This document shows positions 41,592-51,487 of a stretch of DNA of 64,000 bases, piece by piece. Positions within the stretch are counted from its first letter, which is position 1; every line of letters begins with the position of its first letter. Source of the DNA: an uncultured Cocleimonas sp. Its GTDB lineage: Bacteria > Pseudomonadota > Gammaproteobacteria > Thiotrichales > Thiotrichaceae. The translations under genes were made by a program, and so were the position numbers. The notes below the pieces were generated by a model. That model was not told the origin of the DNA and did not search any database. It was given only the letters and a program-made list of their open reading frames with translations. The DNA is taken from the NCBI RefSeq assembly GCF_947495625.1, contig NZ_CANLZW010000022.1, positions 18,135 through 82,134 on the forward strand. Direction: 5' to 3'.

Positions 41592-43348
41592 GGTTAGTAC
41601 AACGTGAACACAGTGGCAATATCGGCAAAGATGATCAGCAGGCTGATTTACTTTCAAGGGTGCTAGCTAAACGAGGTATAAACTCAGAAAGTGAATTAAG
41701 TGTTGAGCTCAAACAGCTACATCCCATTTCATCGCTTTTAGGAATTGATCCCGCTGTTCAGATACTTGTAAATGCCTTTGAACAAAAACAGAATATTCTG
41801 ATAGTAGGTGATTTTGATGCAGATGGTGCAACGGCTACTGCTGTTGCGGTAAAAGCTTTTAAGATTCTAGGTTATCCCGGTCAGGTTGATTATTTAGTGC
41901 CTAATCGGTTTGAATATGGTTACGGTTTAACGCCCGAAATTGTCAAAGATGCTCAACGCTTTTCTCCTGATATTATCATTACCGTGGATAACGGTATTTC
42001 AAGTATCGAAGGTGTCGCCGAAGCTAAAAAATATGGCAATAAAGTCATTATCACCGACCATCATTTACCCGGTAAAAAAACGCCTGATGCAGAAGCCATT
42101 ATTAACCCAAATCAAAAAGGTGATGATTTTCCATCAAAGAATCTGGCAGGTGTAGGCGTTATTTTTTACATGATGTTAGCGCTCAAAAAAGCGCTGACTG
42201 AACAGGGATACTTTATAAAAAATGATCACCTGAAGCCGGATTTGATTAACTTATTAGACCTAGTTGCTTTAGGTACGGTTGCTGATGTTGTTCCTTTAGA
42301 TCAAAACAATAGAATTTTAGTGGAACAAGGCTTGCGTCGAATGAGGGGTGGTGTTGCTTGTGAAGGCATTCAGGCCTTATTCCGAATTGCCAAACGCAAT
42401 ATCCAAAGTGCGGTAAGCTCGGATTTAGGTTTTGCCTGTGGTCCAAGATTAAATGCTGCTGGTCGCTTAGACGACATGTCTTTAGGTATTGAATGTTTAT
42501 TGAGTGAAGATGCTAATCATGCGATTGAAATAGCCGAAGCATTAGATGATTTAAATATTGAGCGGCGTGCGATAGAAGACGGTATGAAAGCAGAAGCCCT
42601 GGCCGCATTGGAAGAATTAAATCTGGATGAATTAAAAGGCAATATTCCTCCTGTAATCTGCCTTTACAATCCATCGTGGCATCAAGGGGTGATTGGAATA
42701 CTGGCTGCAAGAATTAGAGAAAAATACCATCGACCTACAGTGATTTTTGCTCCTGCCGATGAGCATGATCCAGATAATAGCGACATCAAAGGCTCAGCCA
42801 GATCAATCCCTACCATTCACATTAGAGATACGTTTGATGAGGTCGCTTCTGGTAATCCGGGTTTGCTCGATAAGTTTGGTGGCCACGCAATGGCAGCAGG
42901 TCTGACACTCGATGTATCCAATTTAGAAGCATTCAAGAAAGCTATTTGTGACGTCGTTGCAAGGCATGCAGATGATGAGACTTTCGAAGAAATTCATTAC
43001 AGCGATGGTGAATTAGAGGCAGATGATTTTCAGTTAAAACATGCAGATCAGTTACGTTTTGCCGTGCCGTGGGGGCAACATTTTCCAGCCCCTGCGTTTG
43101 ATAATAAATTCATCATTGTGAATAAACGTATACTCAAAGAAAAACATCTGAAGATGGTATTGAAACCTATAAGTGTCGACTCAGATGGTGTCTTTAATCA
43201 AGGTCGAACCGTCGATGCCATAGCTTTTAATATTGATGTAAATAGCTGGCCGGTCGAAGGCGATGAAGTGCATTTATTGTACCGATTGGAAGTGAACGAG
43301 TTTAGAGAAACCTGTTCGTTGCAATTGATGGTTGAGAAACTTTTATAA
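41588..43348 (+). CDS. recJ: Single-stranded-DNA-specific exonuclease RecJ
   Basis: A 586-residue DHH-family 5'-3' ssDNA exonuclease for recombination and mismatch repair. Motifs: DFDADGATATAVAVKAFK (motif I), VDNGISS, TDHHLPG (DHH), NLAGVGVIFYMML, and DHHA1 with ARIREKYHRPTVIFA, KGSARSI and KFGGHAMAAGLTL. An OB domain ends the protein. The length is near E. coli RecJ (577). It is translationally coupled to the RpfE-like gene by a 4-bp overlap. Confidence 0.97.
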   Translation: MRLVQREHSGNIGKDDQQADLLSRVLAKRGINSESELSVELKQLHPISSLLGIDPAVQILVNAFEQKQNILIVGDFDADGATATAVAVKAFKILGYPGQVDYLVPNRFEYGYGLTPEIVKDAQRFSPDIIITVDNGISSIEGVAEAKKYGNKVIITDHHLPGKKTPDAEAIINPNQKGDDFPSKNLAGVGVIFYMMLALKKALTEQGYFIKNDHLKPDLINLLDLVALGTVADVVPLDQNNRILVEQGLRRMRGGVACEGIQALFRIAKRNIQSAVSSDLGFACGPRLNAAGRLDDMSLGIECLLSEDANHAIEIAEALDDLNIERRAIEDGMKAEALAALEELNLDELKGNIPPVICLYNPSWHQGVIGILAARIREKYHRPTVIFAPADEHDPDNSDIKGSARSIPTIHIRDTFDEVASGNPGLLDKFGGHAMAAGLTLDVSNLEAFKKAICDVVARHADDETFEEIHYSDGELEADDFQLKHADQLRFAVPWGQHFPAPAFDNKFIIVNKRILKEKHLKMVLKPISVDSDGVFNQGRTVDAIAFNIDVNSWPVEGDEVHLLYRLEVNEFRETCSLQLMVEKLL

Positions 43349-43363
43349 AAAGAAATGCGGTAG

Positions 43364-43957
43364 CTAAGCCAGCTTTTTAATTTCTTGTTCCAATAATTGA
43401 ATAGCGCCCTCGGCATTTATATGAAAGTCATTAAATAAGACCTTTCCTTCTGGTGAGATCAGCACTGCCCATGGTGTACCGCCAGAGCGATAATCCATCA
43501 TGGTTTTAGGATGTCCATGAGATTTTGGGTCTCCTGCATCATGCCCAAACACGATATCAAGGTCATAACGCTTTTGAATTTCTCTCATTTTATTTGACGT
43601 GTTTACCGTATGGCCTTCGAAAGTGGTTTGAATCGCAATAGCGGTAAAGTGTTCACTATTTTTAAATGCATCTGAAATCTTTTTTAACGTAGGAAAGCCG
43701 TGTGCATGGCATCCGGGGCACCATGATTGCCAAAACTCCATAAACACATATTTGCCCTGATGGTCAGCTAGTTTGAACGAGGTAGACTTTCCTGAGCCAT
43801 CAATCCAGTCAGAAATCTCAAGCTCAGGCGCTAACTTTCCCGCAATACCATAGTCATGTTTTTTGGCGGCTAATGCAGTTGTTGGTAACAACATGGCGGC
43901 CGTACTAGCAGCGCCAGCTTTTAAAAGTTTTCTACGATTATGGCAAAAGTGTTTCAT
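43364..43957 (-). CDS. TlpA-like exported thioredoxin-fold protein
   Basis: About 197 residues. The N-terminus MKHFCHNRRKLLKAG followed by an Ala-rich hydrophobic run ending LAAKK looks like a Tat-type signal. The redoxin/TlpA-like domain (about 40-195) carries the redox motif WCPGC and a cis-Pro region GTPWAVL. It probably acts as a periplasmic thiol-disulfide reductase. It is divergent from the octaheme cytochrome operon, where it could serve haem-motif cysteine reduction; that link is inference from position. An ATG at 43981 would add eight residues. Confidence 0.85.
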   Translation of the reverse strand: MKHFCHNRRKLLKAGAASTAAMLLPTTALAAKKHDYGIAGKLAPELEISDWIDGSGKSTSFKLADHQGKYVFMEFWQSWCPGCHAHGFPTLKKISDAFKNSEHFTAIAIQTTFEGHTVNTSNKMREIQKRYDLDIVFGHDAGDPKSHGHPKTMMDYRSGGTPWAVLISPEGKVLFNDFHINAEGAIQLLEQEIKKLA

Positions 43958-44065
43958 GGAGTGATCCCGTTCTATTATCAATTAGATACGGTTCTGTTTA
44001 TTTTTGGGATGCAATTTTTAAAGATATGGTTTTATTGATCGCTAAACATTTCAAAAAATGACCTA

Positions 44066-44081
44066 AAAGTAGGGGGGTGAC
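44066..44081 (+). repeat. Dispersed repeat copy M
   Basis: AAAGTAGGGGGGTGAC preceded by AAAAAATGACCTA; CCTA/TAGG can pair. It lies between divergent genes, 152 bp upstream of the octaheme cytochrome ATG, so it cannot be a simple 3'-end terminator of a flanking gene. Confidence 0.87.
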
Positions 44082-44232
44082 TTAAAATAAATGACTAGTT
44101 GTCACTGAGTAAAAGACTGATAACTAATAATATTAAGATATATTTTTTATTTTATTTTCAATTGCGTTATATCAAGGTAGTAAACAGTAACTTTTTATAT
44201 GCTATACGGCCTCTATTCTGAGGTTAGGGCAG

Positions 44233-45855
44233 ATGAAATTTAAATATTCGATTGTATTTTTTATAGCGCTTTTTTTTGGTATTGCACAAGCAGAATCACC
44301 GCCTAAAGCAATTGTAAAAGCACCGAAACACACATCAACTTCTACAGCTGATCACAGTAAATTTGAAATCCTGCAACAGCAGTTTAAGTCTGGTCCAGAA
44401 CTCACCGCAGCGTGTTTGACTTGTCATACCAAGGCCGCCCATCAGGTGAAACAATCTCTGCATTGGAAGTGGGAATTTGAACATCCCGAAACTGGTCAGA
44501 TGCTGGGTAAGCGTCATGTCCTTAACTCTTTTTGTGGAAATGTGGCATCGAATGAGCCTCGCTGCACCAGTTGTCATGTTGGTTATGACTGGAAAGATAT
44601 GAATAAAGCACCTCCACCCGAAGATAACAAGGTGGATTGTGTCGTATGTCACGATACTACCGGCACGTATTCCAAATGGCCAACAGGCGCAGGGCATCCT
44701 CTATACGAGCCTAAGGAAAGTAATGGTGTGATGCAGATGCCACCTGATTTAAGCAAGGTAGCTCAGAGTGTGGGTCTGCCAGAACGTGAAAATTGCGGTA
44801 GTTGTCACTTTTTTGGCGGTGGGGCAGACAATGTAAAACACGGTGATTTATCGACAGCATTATTAGCACCAGACAAACACGTAGATGTTCACATGGCAGC
44901 AGATGGTCTTAACTTTGCCTGTACTACTTGTCATATTTCTACAGAACATATGATTGAAGGAAGTCGATATGCAGTCAATACACATGACGATGGCAACAAG
45001 AAACCAGGTGAACGCCGCGATGTAGCGACCTGTGAATCTTGTCATACAAATAAACCTCACCCAGACAATTCACTAAAACACGTCAAATTAAATAATCATA
45101 CCGAAAAAGTAGCATGTCAGACCTGTCATATTCCTGAGTTTGCGAAAGGCGGTGTCGCTACCAAAACCTCATGGCGCTGGTCTGAGGCTGGCAAATTAAA
45201 AGACGGCAAGCCTTACAGTGAAGAAAATTACACTCAGGGTAATGGCAAACACCTGCATACCTATCTCTCAACCAAAGGCACGTTTGAATACGGTGAGAAC
45301 GTTGTGCCGTATTACTCATGGTTTGATGGTCAGGTGCAATACACTTTGCAATCAGAAAAAATTGACCCTACAAAAGTGGTTGATGTAAACAGAATTGAGG
45401 GTTCTGCGGCAGACCCCGATTCTCGTATCTGGCCGTTTAAGCGAATGTCTGGTTCCCAGGCCTATGACAAAGTGAAGAATACCTTGGTGTTAAGCAATGT
45501 CTGGGGGCCAACCACAGATACTGCGTTCTGGACAAACTTTGACTGGGCTAAAGCTATACAGGCTGGGATGGATTCGGTCGGTGCAGACTATTCTGGTGAG
45601 TTTGGTTTTGTCGATACCTATATGTATTGGCCAATTACTCACATGGTTGCACCAAAAGATGAAGCTCTGGATTGTGCCAGCTGCCATGCAAAAGATGGAC
45701 GCTTAGCCGATATCAAAGGTGTCTATATGCCAGGTCAAAGCAATAATGGAACATTAGACAAGTTGGGTATATTAGCCGTATTACTCACGCTACTAGGAGT
45801 AATTGGTCATGGGCTTATGCGCCTGGTTTTCAAAAAAGGAGGTAAACAGTCATGA
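44233..45855 (+). CDS. Octaheme c-type cytochrome, tetrathionate reductase (OTR) family
   Basis: A 540-residue exported protein with eight CXXCH haem motifs at about residues 61, 111, 136, 188, 230, 267, 295 and 481. A Sec signal occupies residues 1-20 and a single C-terminal TM about 507-527. Spacing and the CTSCHVGYDWKD segment match the octaheme tetrathionate reductase family of Shewanella, in which one catalytic haem has lysine as axial ligand. Those enzymes reduce tetrathionate and also nitrite or hydroxylamine in vitro. The physiological substrate here is unknown. It overlaps the next gene by 4 bp, giving a membrane electron donor. Confidence 0.92.
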   Translation: MKFKYSIVFFIALFFGIAQAESPPKAIVKAPKHTSTSTADHSKFEILQQQFKSGPELTAACLTCHTKAAHQVKQSLHWKWEFEHPETGQMLGKRHVLNSFCGNVASNEPRCTSCHVGYDWKDMNKAPPPEDNKVDCVVCHDTTGTYSKWPTGAGHPLYEPKESNGVMQMPPDLSKVAQSVGLPERENCGSCHFFGGGADNVKHGDLSTALLAPDKHVDVHMAADGLNFACTTCHISTEHMIEGSRYAVNTHDDGNKKPGERRDVATCESCHTNKPHPDNSLKHVKLNNHTEKVACQTCHIPEFAKGGVATKTSWRWSEAGKLKDGKPYSEENYTQGNGKHLHTYLSTKGTFEYGENVVPYYSWFDGQVQYTLQSEKIDPTKVVDVNRIEGSAADPDSRIWPFKRMSGSQAYDKVKNTLVLSNVWGPTTDTAFWTNFDWAKAIQAGMDSVGADYSGEFGFVDTYMYWPITHMVAPKDEALDCASCHAKDGRLADIKGVYMPGQSNNGTLDKLGILAVLLTLLGVIGHGLMRLVFKKGGKQS

Positions 45856-46523
45856 GTACGCGTCGTGTCATTATGTTTACAAAGTTCGAGCGTTTCTGGC
45901 ATTGGTCGCAAATGACGCTAATTTTTATCCTGCTGTTTACCGGCTTTGCCATCCGCGGTACTCATTCACTGATGTCTTTTGAAACGTCGGGGATGCTGCA
46001 TACTTTCGCAGCACTGGCATTGATTGTATTGTGGATATTCGCGATTTTCTGGCATTTCACCACAGGAACCTGGCGTCATTATGTACCGACTAGTAATGGT
46101 TTGTTTCGCGTTGCGCGTTACTATGCGTTTGGTATTTTCAAAGGTGAGCATCACCCCTACCGAAAAACCTACCAGCGCAAGCATAACCCACTTCAGGCAC
46201 TTTCTTATCTCGGCCTAAAAATATTCCTGTTTCCGGCAATCTGGGTATCAGGATTACTCTATTTGTCCTACCCAATGTGGAGTAATCTGACTGCTGGAAA
46301 AAACTGGCTCGAAGGCGTTGCAACGATCCATGTAATCTCAGCATTTGCAATTTTGATTTTTATTATCGCTCATATCTACTTGTTAACCACGGGTCATTCA
46401 TTTAAAGAGCATGTTAAGCCAATGATTACGGGCTACGACGATGTCGATCTAACCGAAGCGGAAGAGTCCTATTTGCAACAAGATGAGCCAGGTCATATCA
46501 AACCTGAAGTAACCATAAAATAA
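45852..46523 (+). CDS. Membrane cytochrome b, partner of the octaheme cytochrome
   Basis: A 223-residue integral membrane protein with four TM helices, of the cytochrome b561 / formate dehydrogenase gamma-like type. Candidate haem ligands are His17 in FERFWHWSQ, the histidine in GMLHTF, and those in VATIHVISAF and IIAHIYLL. The start overlaps the octaheme gene stop by ATGA, so the two are coupled. It probably passes quinol electrons to the periplasmic cytochrome. Repeat copy N follows 121 bp after the stop. Confidence 0.88.
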   Translation: MSTRRVIMFTKFERFWHWSQMTLIFILLFTGFAIRGTHSLMSFETSGMLHTFAALALIVLWIFAIFWHFTTGTWRHYVPTSNGLFRVARYYAFGIFKGEHHPYRKTYQRKHNPLQALSYLGLKIFLFPAIWVSGLLYLSYPMWSNLTAGKNWLEGVATIHVISAFAILIFIIAHIYLLTTGHSFKEHVKPMITGYDDVDLTEAEESYLQQDEPGHIKPEVTIK

Positions 46524-46644
46524 ATACCCACTTGTCTAAAGAACAGAGCCTTAGTTAAACTAAGGTTCTGTAGATTTTAACGCTAAGCGTTAAACGCAAT
46601 TTAATCGATGTTTTAGAGAGCATACTTTCCTTAATTGAAAAATA

Positions 46645-46665
46645 GACACCCCCCAACTTATAGGC
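46645..46665 (-). repeat. Dispersed repeat copy N
   Basis: GACACCCCCCAACTTATAGGC followed closely by GTTTTTATAC. In plus orientation it lies downstream of the cytochrome b gene and abuts the stop of the convergent cytochrome b561 gene; terminator-like. Confidence 0.8.
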
Positions 46666-46670
46666 TGTTT

Positions 46671-47231
46671 TTATACGTTTTCCGTATTGGTTTTTACACG
46701 CTTACCAGCCATTCTTGAGATCGTTCCGTCTTTATCCATATACTGGTGTTTAATCGCGCCAAGAGAATGCAGCAAAATAAAGAAAATAAGTACTTTGCTC
46801 CCCAAACCATGAATGATATGACCTATGTTACCAATGATCTCATTCTTATCCCCTGAAGCGATGAGCTCTAGTCCAAAGAAGGAGATAGCATGACCACCAC
46901 CGGCAGACATCATGACTCCAGAAATTGGCATCATCACAGTAGCAATAATTAGAAACCAGTGAGCGAATTTAGCTGAAAATTCCTGCCAGCTTGGCATCTC
47001 ACTCAATGGTTTAGGGAATTTGTTCTTGATGCGCCAGAAAATGCGGGCAGTTGCCAATACAAATATAACGATACCGAATGACTTGTGCAGGTCTAACAGA
47101 CTAAATTTATCGGGCCCCTTAGGGAGATCTTCGATATAAAGACCGAAGGCTAACATCGCAATCATGCCTATGGCAATTATCCAATGGAAGCCGACAGTAA
47201 GTGGGCTGAATTTTTCAAATGTATCTTTCAT
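46671..47231 (-). CDS. Cytochrome b561 (CybB-like)
   Basis: A 186-residue four-helix membrane cytochrome. Histidine ligands are visible in TVGFHWIIAIGM, LLDLHKSFGI, FAHWFLIIA and LLHSLGAIKHQY, the standard b561 pattern. Similar to E. coli CybB (176 aa). It may oxidise quinol or reduce superoxide; the partner is unknown. Convergent to the octaheme operon, so possibly a functional neighbour but not part of the transcript. Confidence 0.92.
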   Translation of the reverse strand: MKDTFEKFSPLTVGFHWIIAIGMIAMLAFGLYIEDLPKGPDKFSLLDLHKSFGIVIFVLATARIFWRIKNKFPKPLSEMPSWQEFSAKFAHWFLIIATVMMPISGVMMSAGGGHAISFFGLELIASGDKNEIIGNIGHIIHGLGSKVLIFFILLHSLGAIKHQYMDKDGTISRMAGKRVKTNTENV

Positions 47232-47384
47232 GGTTATTCTCTTGAAATATTAAGTTATAAATGTGGTTAGATATTTCGCGGAATAATAGTTGAATCTGGA
47301 CTGTAAAATCTAAAGAATTACGTTAATTTACAACTGTGAAAATATTAAGGACTTGTTTTAGAAAAATACTTAAAAAAGTGGCTA

Positions 47385-47400
47385 AAAGTAGGGGGGTGAC
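47385..47400 (+). repeat. Dispersed repeat copy O
   Basis: AAAGTAGGGGGGTGAC preceded by AAAAAAGTGGCTA. In minus orientation it lies 134 bp downstream of the fbp stop. Confidence 0.87.
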
Positions 47401-47471
47401 CTTACAAGTAGTAATACCATCTCAAGTGCAAACAACGTATATCGACGATTCCTTATGGATTCTACGATGGA

Positions 47472-47501
47472 CTTTTCAGGCTCTTGGTGAGCCTAGAAAA
47501 G
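47472..47501 (-). terminator. Stem-loop downstream of fbp
   Basis: CTTTTC and AGGCTC (from 47472) pair with GAGCCT and GAAAAG (to 47501) around TTGGT, with one bulged A. No U-tract follows, so it is a weak terminator candidate or a 3' stabiliser. Confidence 0.45.
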
Positions 47502-47533
47502 CCACTTATAAGCATATTTTGATTTAGATTGAA

Positions 47534-48550
47534 TCAGTTAACATTATGGTACTCAAGAATCTTATTCACTTCATTCTTAGAGCCCATAATCACAGGCACA
47601 CGCTGATGCGGGTCGCCATTGGGTTGTACTTCCATAATTCTACCGTAACCAGTATTGGCTGCTCCTCCAGCTTGTTCAACGATCATTGCCATTGGGTTGC
47701 CTTCGTAGAGTAAGCGTAGTTTTCCACCTACTTCACGATTGCGCTCGTCGATGGGGTAGAGGAATACGCCACCACGGCAGAGGATTCGGTGAATCTCGCC
47801 AACCATTGCGGCTACCCAGCGCATGTTATATCGTTTTCCTAATGGGCCTTCTTCGCCCTGAACGCAGTCTGCGATGTATTTTTGTACGGGCGGCTCCCAG
47901 AAGCGTTGATTCGATGAATTGATAGCATATTCAGCGGTATCTTTCGGGATTTCCATATTTGGATGGGTGAGAATGAATTCTCCAATTGAAGAACACAGTG
48001 TAAATCCGTTTACGCCATTTCCTGTGGTCAATACCATCATTGATGATGGGCCGTATAAACAATAACCTGCGGCAACCTGTTCTGTACCTGGTTTGGCAAA
48101 ATCTTTTGCGGTTGGATTTTCTTTACCTGCTGGTGCTTTTAATACAGAGAAGATCGCGCCAACATCCATATTGATATCCATATTGGATGAACCATCTAAT
48201 GGATCGAAAGTGACGAGATAATGTCCGCGGGGTTTTCCTTCAGGTAGGGTCAGAACTTCATCTAGTTCTTCTGATGCCATGCCTGCGCAGTGACCGTTGT
48301 TTTCCAGTGCGTCGATGAATAAATCGTTGGCGATTAAATCCATTTTCTTTTGCACATCACCCATTGCGTTTTCACTATCGGTAGCACCCAAAACGCCAGC
48401 TAAGTCACCTTTGTTGACGAGATTTGCAATGCCTTTACAGGCGATAGTGATGTCATTGAGTAAACCGGTAAATTCGCCACTGGCTTTGTTGCCGAGTTTG
48501 CGTTGTTCGTCGATGATAAATGATGAAAGTGTGGTTCCGAGCTTTTGCAT
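47534..48550 (-). CDS. fbp: Fructose-1,6-bisphosphatase class I
   Basis: A 338-residue gluconeogenic enzyme. The metal-binding segment FDPLDGSSNMDINMDVG and EELDEV region, CSSIGEF, YNMRWVAAMVGEIHRIL and GGVFLYP are all typical. The start at 48550 (MQKLGTTLSSF) has AGGG six bases upstream; an earlier ATG would add a hydrophobic leader foreign to the family. Cytosolic; hydrolyses fructose-1,6-bisphosphate. Confidence 0.96.
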   Translation of the reverse strand: MQKLGTTLSSFIIDEQRKLGNKASGEFTGLLNDITIACKGIANLVNKGDLAGVLGATDSENAMGDVQKKMDLIANDLFIDALENNGHCAGMASEELDEVLTLPEGKPRGHYLVTFDPLDGSSNMDINMDVGAIFSVLKAPAGKENPTAKDFAKPGTEQVAAGYCLYGPSSMMVLTTGNGVNGFTLCSSIGEFILTHPNMEIPKDTAEYAINSSNQRFWEPPVQKYIADCVQGEEGPLGKRYNMRWVAAMVGEIHRILCRGGVFLYPIDERNREVGGKLRLLYEGNPMAMIVEQAGGAANTGYGRIMEVQPNGDPHQRVPVIMGSKNEVNKILEYHNVN

Positions 48551-48879
48551 GACGCACCCTGTAAAGATATAAATAAGTGAGGTTAACAAATAAGTTAAGT
48601 TGATTGTATATCCACAATTCAGGTGTGATATATCCATTAATAAGGATAAAAAATAGAGGCGCTATTTTGGGGTTAGCTGCTAACAGAACCTAGTCAGATA
48701 GCGTTTAGCATATCGAAAACACGGTTTGATGGGCTTGGTTTTGAATTTATTTAACTGAAAAACCACGTAAAAAAAGTAGCGAGTTTGTAAAATCCTCGGT
48801 ATCCTCCAATTCCCCTAACTTTTCGCGTGATTTTTATAACTATTTCTAGAAATAGCTTTTAGAAATGCGTGTATGATCT
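48551..48879. other. Divergent fbp/leuS promoter region
   Basis: A 329-bp gap without a gene. A perfect 16-bp palindrome (48840-48855) lies just upstream of leuS. Promoters for fbp and leuS are expected but none was called confidently. Confidence 0.5.
48840..48855. promoter_or_regulatory. 16-bp palindrome upstream of leuS
   Basis: CTATTTCTAGAAATAG is a perfect palindrome ending 24 bp before the leuS ATG, placed where an operator or leader structure could act. Confidence 0.4.
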
Positions 48880-51477
48880 ATGCAAGAACAATATAACCAT
48901 AAAGACATCGAACCTACAGTCCAGCAAATGTGGGAAGATAAAAAGCTCTTTGAAGTCACCGAAGATCCAGATAAAGAAAAATTCTATTGCCTTTCTATGT
49001 TCCCTTACCCGAGCGGTAAGCTACACATGGGGCATGTGCGTAATTACACCATTGGCGATGTAATTTCACGCTTTCAGCGTATGCAGGGTAAGAATGTATT
49101 ACAACCTATGGGGTGGGATGCGTTTGGTCTGCCTGCAGAAAATGCTGCTATCAAAAATAATGTACCACCTGCTGAATGGACAGATTCCAATGTGGCAGAA
49201 ATGGGTGCGCAACTCCGCACCATGGGCTTTGCCTATGATTGGTCGCGTGAACTCGCAACCTGTAAGCCAGACTATTACCGTTGGGAGCAATGGTTCTTCC
49301 TACGTTTATTAGAAAAAGGCTTGGTTTACCGCAAAAAAGCAACTGTAAACTGGGATCCGGTGGATAACACGGTACTTGCGAATGAGCAGGTAGTGGATGG
49401 TCGTGGCTGGCGTTCGGGCGCATTAGTTGAACAGCGCGAAATTGATCAATGGTTCTTAAAAATTACGGCTTATGCTGATGAGCTTTTAGAAGACGTTCGT
49501 CAATTAGAAAACTGGCCACAGCAAGTTCGTACCATGCAGGAAAACTGGATTGGACGTTCTAAAGGTGTAGAACTTGAATTTGGCTTAGCTAATTCTGAAG
49601 AAACCTTATCAGTATTTACCACACGCCCTGATACTTTAATGGGTGTGACATATCTAGCTGTTGCACCTCAGCATCATTTGGCTGAGCGTGCGGCTGTAGA
49701 AAATCCGGATTTAGCCGCATTCATCGACGAATGCAAAAACATGAAAACTGCCGAAGCCGATATGGCGACGATGGAAAAGAAAGGTATTGATACTGGCTTG
49801 TTTGCGGTTCATCCAATTACCGGTAAGAATGTGCCAATCTGGGCTGCTAACTTTGTGTTGATGAGTTATGGCTCGGGTGCGGTTATGTCGGTACCTGCGC
49901 ACGATGTTCGCGATTGGGAATTTGCCAAGACGTACAAACTGCCAATCACACAAGTTATTACTTCTGCCAATGAAACGGTTGCGAGTAATCTGAATATTGA
50001 TGAAGGCGCATACACTGAAAAAGGTGTGCTGATCAATTCAGATCAGTTTGATGGTTTGACTTCAGAAGAAGCAAGCGATTCAATCGCAGATTTCCTTCAA
50101 GAGCAGAAAAAAGGCCGAAAGACGGTTAATTACCGTTTACGTGATTGGGGTGTTTCCCGTCAGCGTTACTGGGGTTGTCCAATTCCGATTATCTATTGTG
50201 ATGATTGTGGTGCAGTACCTGTGCCGGATGAAGATTTACCGGTGGTATTACCAACCGATATCGTTTTCGATGAAAGCGGTGCATCACCAATTAAAAATAT
50301 GCCTGAGTTTTACGAAACGCGTTGCCCTACTTGTGGCAAAGGTGCGACTCGTGAAACGGATACATTCGATACCTTCTTTGAATCATCGTGGTACTACGCA
50401 AGATATACGGGTCCAGATAATGATAAATCAATGCTGGATGAGCGTGCGGATTACTGGTTACCAGTTGATCAATACGTTGGTGGTATCGAGCATGCTGTAC
50501 TTCATCTTTTATACGCGCGTTTCTTTAATAAGTTAATGCGTGATGAAGGTTTGGTTGAATGCGATGAGCCATTCACTAATTTGTTAACGCAAGGCATGGT
50601 GCTTGCGGATACCTATTATGTAGAAGGTGAGAGCGGCGGTCAGGAATGGATTGCGCCGAAAGACATCGAAATCGAGCGTAACTCAAAAGGTAAAATACTC
50701 GGTTATAAAGACGACCAAGGTCGTGAAGCGGTATCTTCTGGCATGAGTAAAATGTCGAAGTCGAAAAATAACGGTGTAGATCCACAGGAGCTCATCGAAA
50801 AATTCGGCGCGGATACCTTGCGTGTATTTTCGATGTTTGCATCTCCACCCGATCAGAGTATGGAATGGTCTGATACCGGTGTTGAAGGCGCAAATCGTTT
50901 TATTAAGCGTTTATGGCGTCAGGTTTATGTGCATCTGGAAAATCGTCCATTAACAGATTTAGATACGGATGATTTGACAGACGAGCAGCAGGAAATGCGT
51001 CGTAAAACATACAACACGTTGCAAAAAGTAACGGATGATATGTCACGCCGTTTTACCTTTAATACTGCCATTGCTGCGAATATGGAATTGCTGAATGATT
51101 TGTTCAAATTCCATGAAGACAGCGATCAGGGACGTGCTGTTCGACAAGAAACACTTGAATTAATCGTGTTGATGCTTGCTCCAATAATGCCGCATGCTTG
51201 TCAAAAGCTATGGGAGATACTCGGCAAAGATAGCGTATTGATGGATGAGTCATGGCCAGAAATGGATGAAGAAGCGCTAGAGCAAAGCAAAATTCAAATG
51301 ATGATTCAAATCAACGGAAAGTTACGCGGTAAGGTAGATGTTGCGGTTGATGCGAGTGATGATGACGTAAAAGCATTAGCCATGGACAATGAGAATGTTA
51401 AAGGCTTCCTTGAAGACCTCACAGTACGTAAAGTGATAGTGGTTAAAGGCCGATTAATCAATATCGTGGCCAACTAA
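48880..51477 (+). CDS. leuS: Leucyl-tRNA synthetase
   Basis: An 865-residue class Ia synthetase. The HIGH-type motif is [15 protein letters not shown] (HMGH) near residue 50. A CP1 editing domain includes [20 protein letters not shown] is in [12 protein letters not shown]. The zinc-knuckle region has CDDCGAVP and CPTCGKG, i.e. four Cys. The C-terminal domain ends [15 protein letters not shown]. It is nearly the same length as E. coli LeuS (860). lptE follows after 10 bp, as in many gammaproteobacteria. Confidence 0.98.
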   Translation: MQEQYNHKDIEPTVQQMWEDKKLFEVTEDPDKEKFYCLSMFPYPSGKLHMGHVRNYTIGDVISRFQRMQGKNVLQPMGWDAFGLPAENAAIKNNVPPAEWTDSNVAEMGAQLRTMGFAYDWSRELATCKPDYYRWEQWFFLRLLEKGLVYRKKATVNWDPVDNTVLANEQVVDGRGWRSGALVEQREIDQWFLKITAYADELLEDVRQLENWPQQVRTMQENWIGRSKGVELEFGLANSEETLSVFTTRPDTLMGVTYLAVAPQHHLAERAAVENPDLAAFIDECKNMKTAEADMATMEKKGIDTGLFAVHPITGKNVPIWAANFVLMSYGSGAVMSVPAHDVRDWEFAKTYKLPITQVITSANETVASNLNIDEGAYTEKGVLINSDQFDGLTSEEASDSIADFLQEQKKGRKTVNYRLRDWGVSRQRYWGCPIPIIYCDDCGAVPVPDEDLPVVLPTDIVFDESGASPIKNMPEFYETRCPTCGKGATRETDTFDTFFESSWYYARYTGPDNDKSMLDERADYWLPVDQYVGGIEHAVLHLLYARFFNKLMRDEGLVECDEPFTNLLTQGMVLADTYYVEGESGGQEWIAPKDIEIERNSKGKILGYKDDQGREAVSSGMSKMSKSKNNGVDPQELIEKFGADTLRVFSMFASPPDQSMEWSDTGVEGANRFIKRLWRQVYVHLENRPLTDLDTDDLTDEQQEMRRKTYNTLQKVTDDMSRRFTFNTAIAANMELLNDLFKFHEDSDQGRAVRQETLELIVLMLAPIMPHACQKLWEILGKDSVLMDESWPEMDEEALEQSKIQMMIQINGKLRGKVDVAVDASDDDVKALAMDNENVKGFLEDLTVRKVIVVKGRLINIVAN

Positions 51478-51487
51478 TTAGGTAAAC

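Larger units (their letters stand above)
47232..47533. other. Intergenic region with repeat copy O and a hairpin
   Basis: A 302-bp stretch. It holds repeat copy O (47385-47400) and a bulged stem-loop (47472-47501). A 63-codon frame on the plus strand crosses both but has no ribosome site or family resemblance and is not called. Confidence 0.6.

Noticed and set aside
44335..44697. 120-codon frame opposite the octaheme cytochrome gene
   Set aside because: Antisense shadow; the sense frame has eight intact haem motifs.
47336..47527. A 63-codon plus-strand frame between cytochrome b561 and fbp
   Set aside because: No ribosome site or recognisable family. It crosses a dispersed repeat and a hairpin, so it is treated as non-coding.
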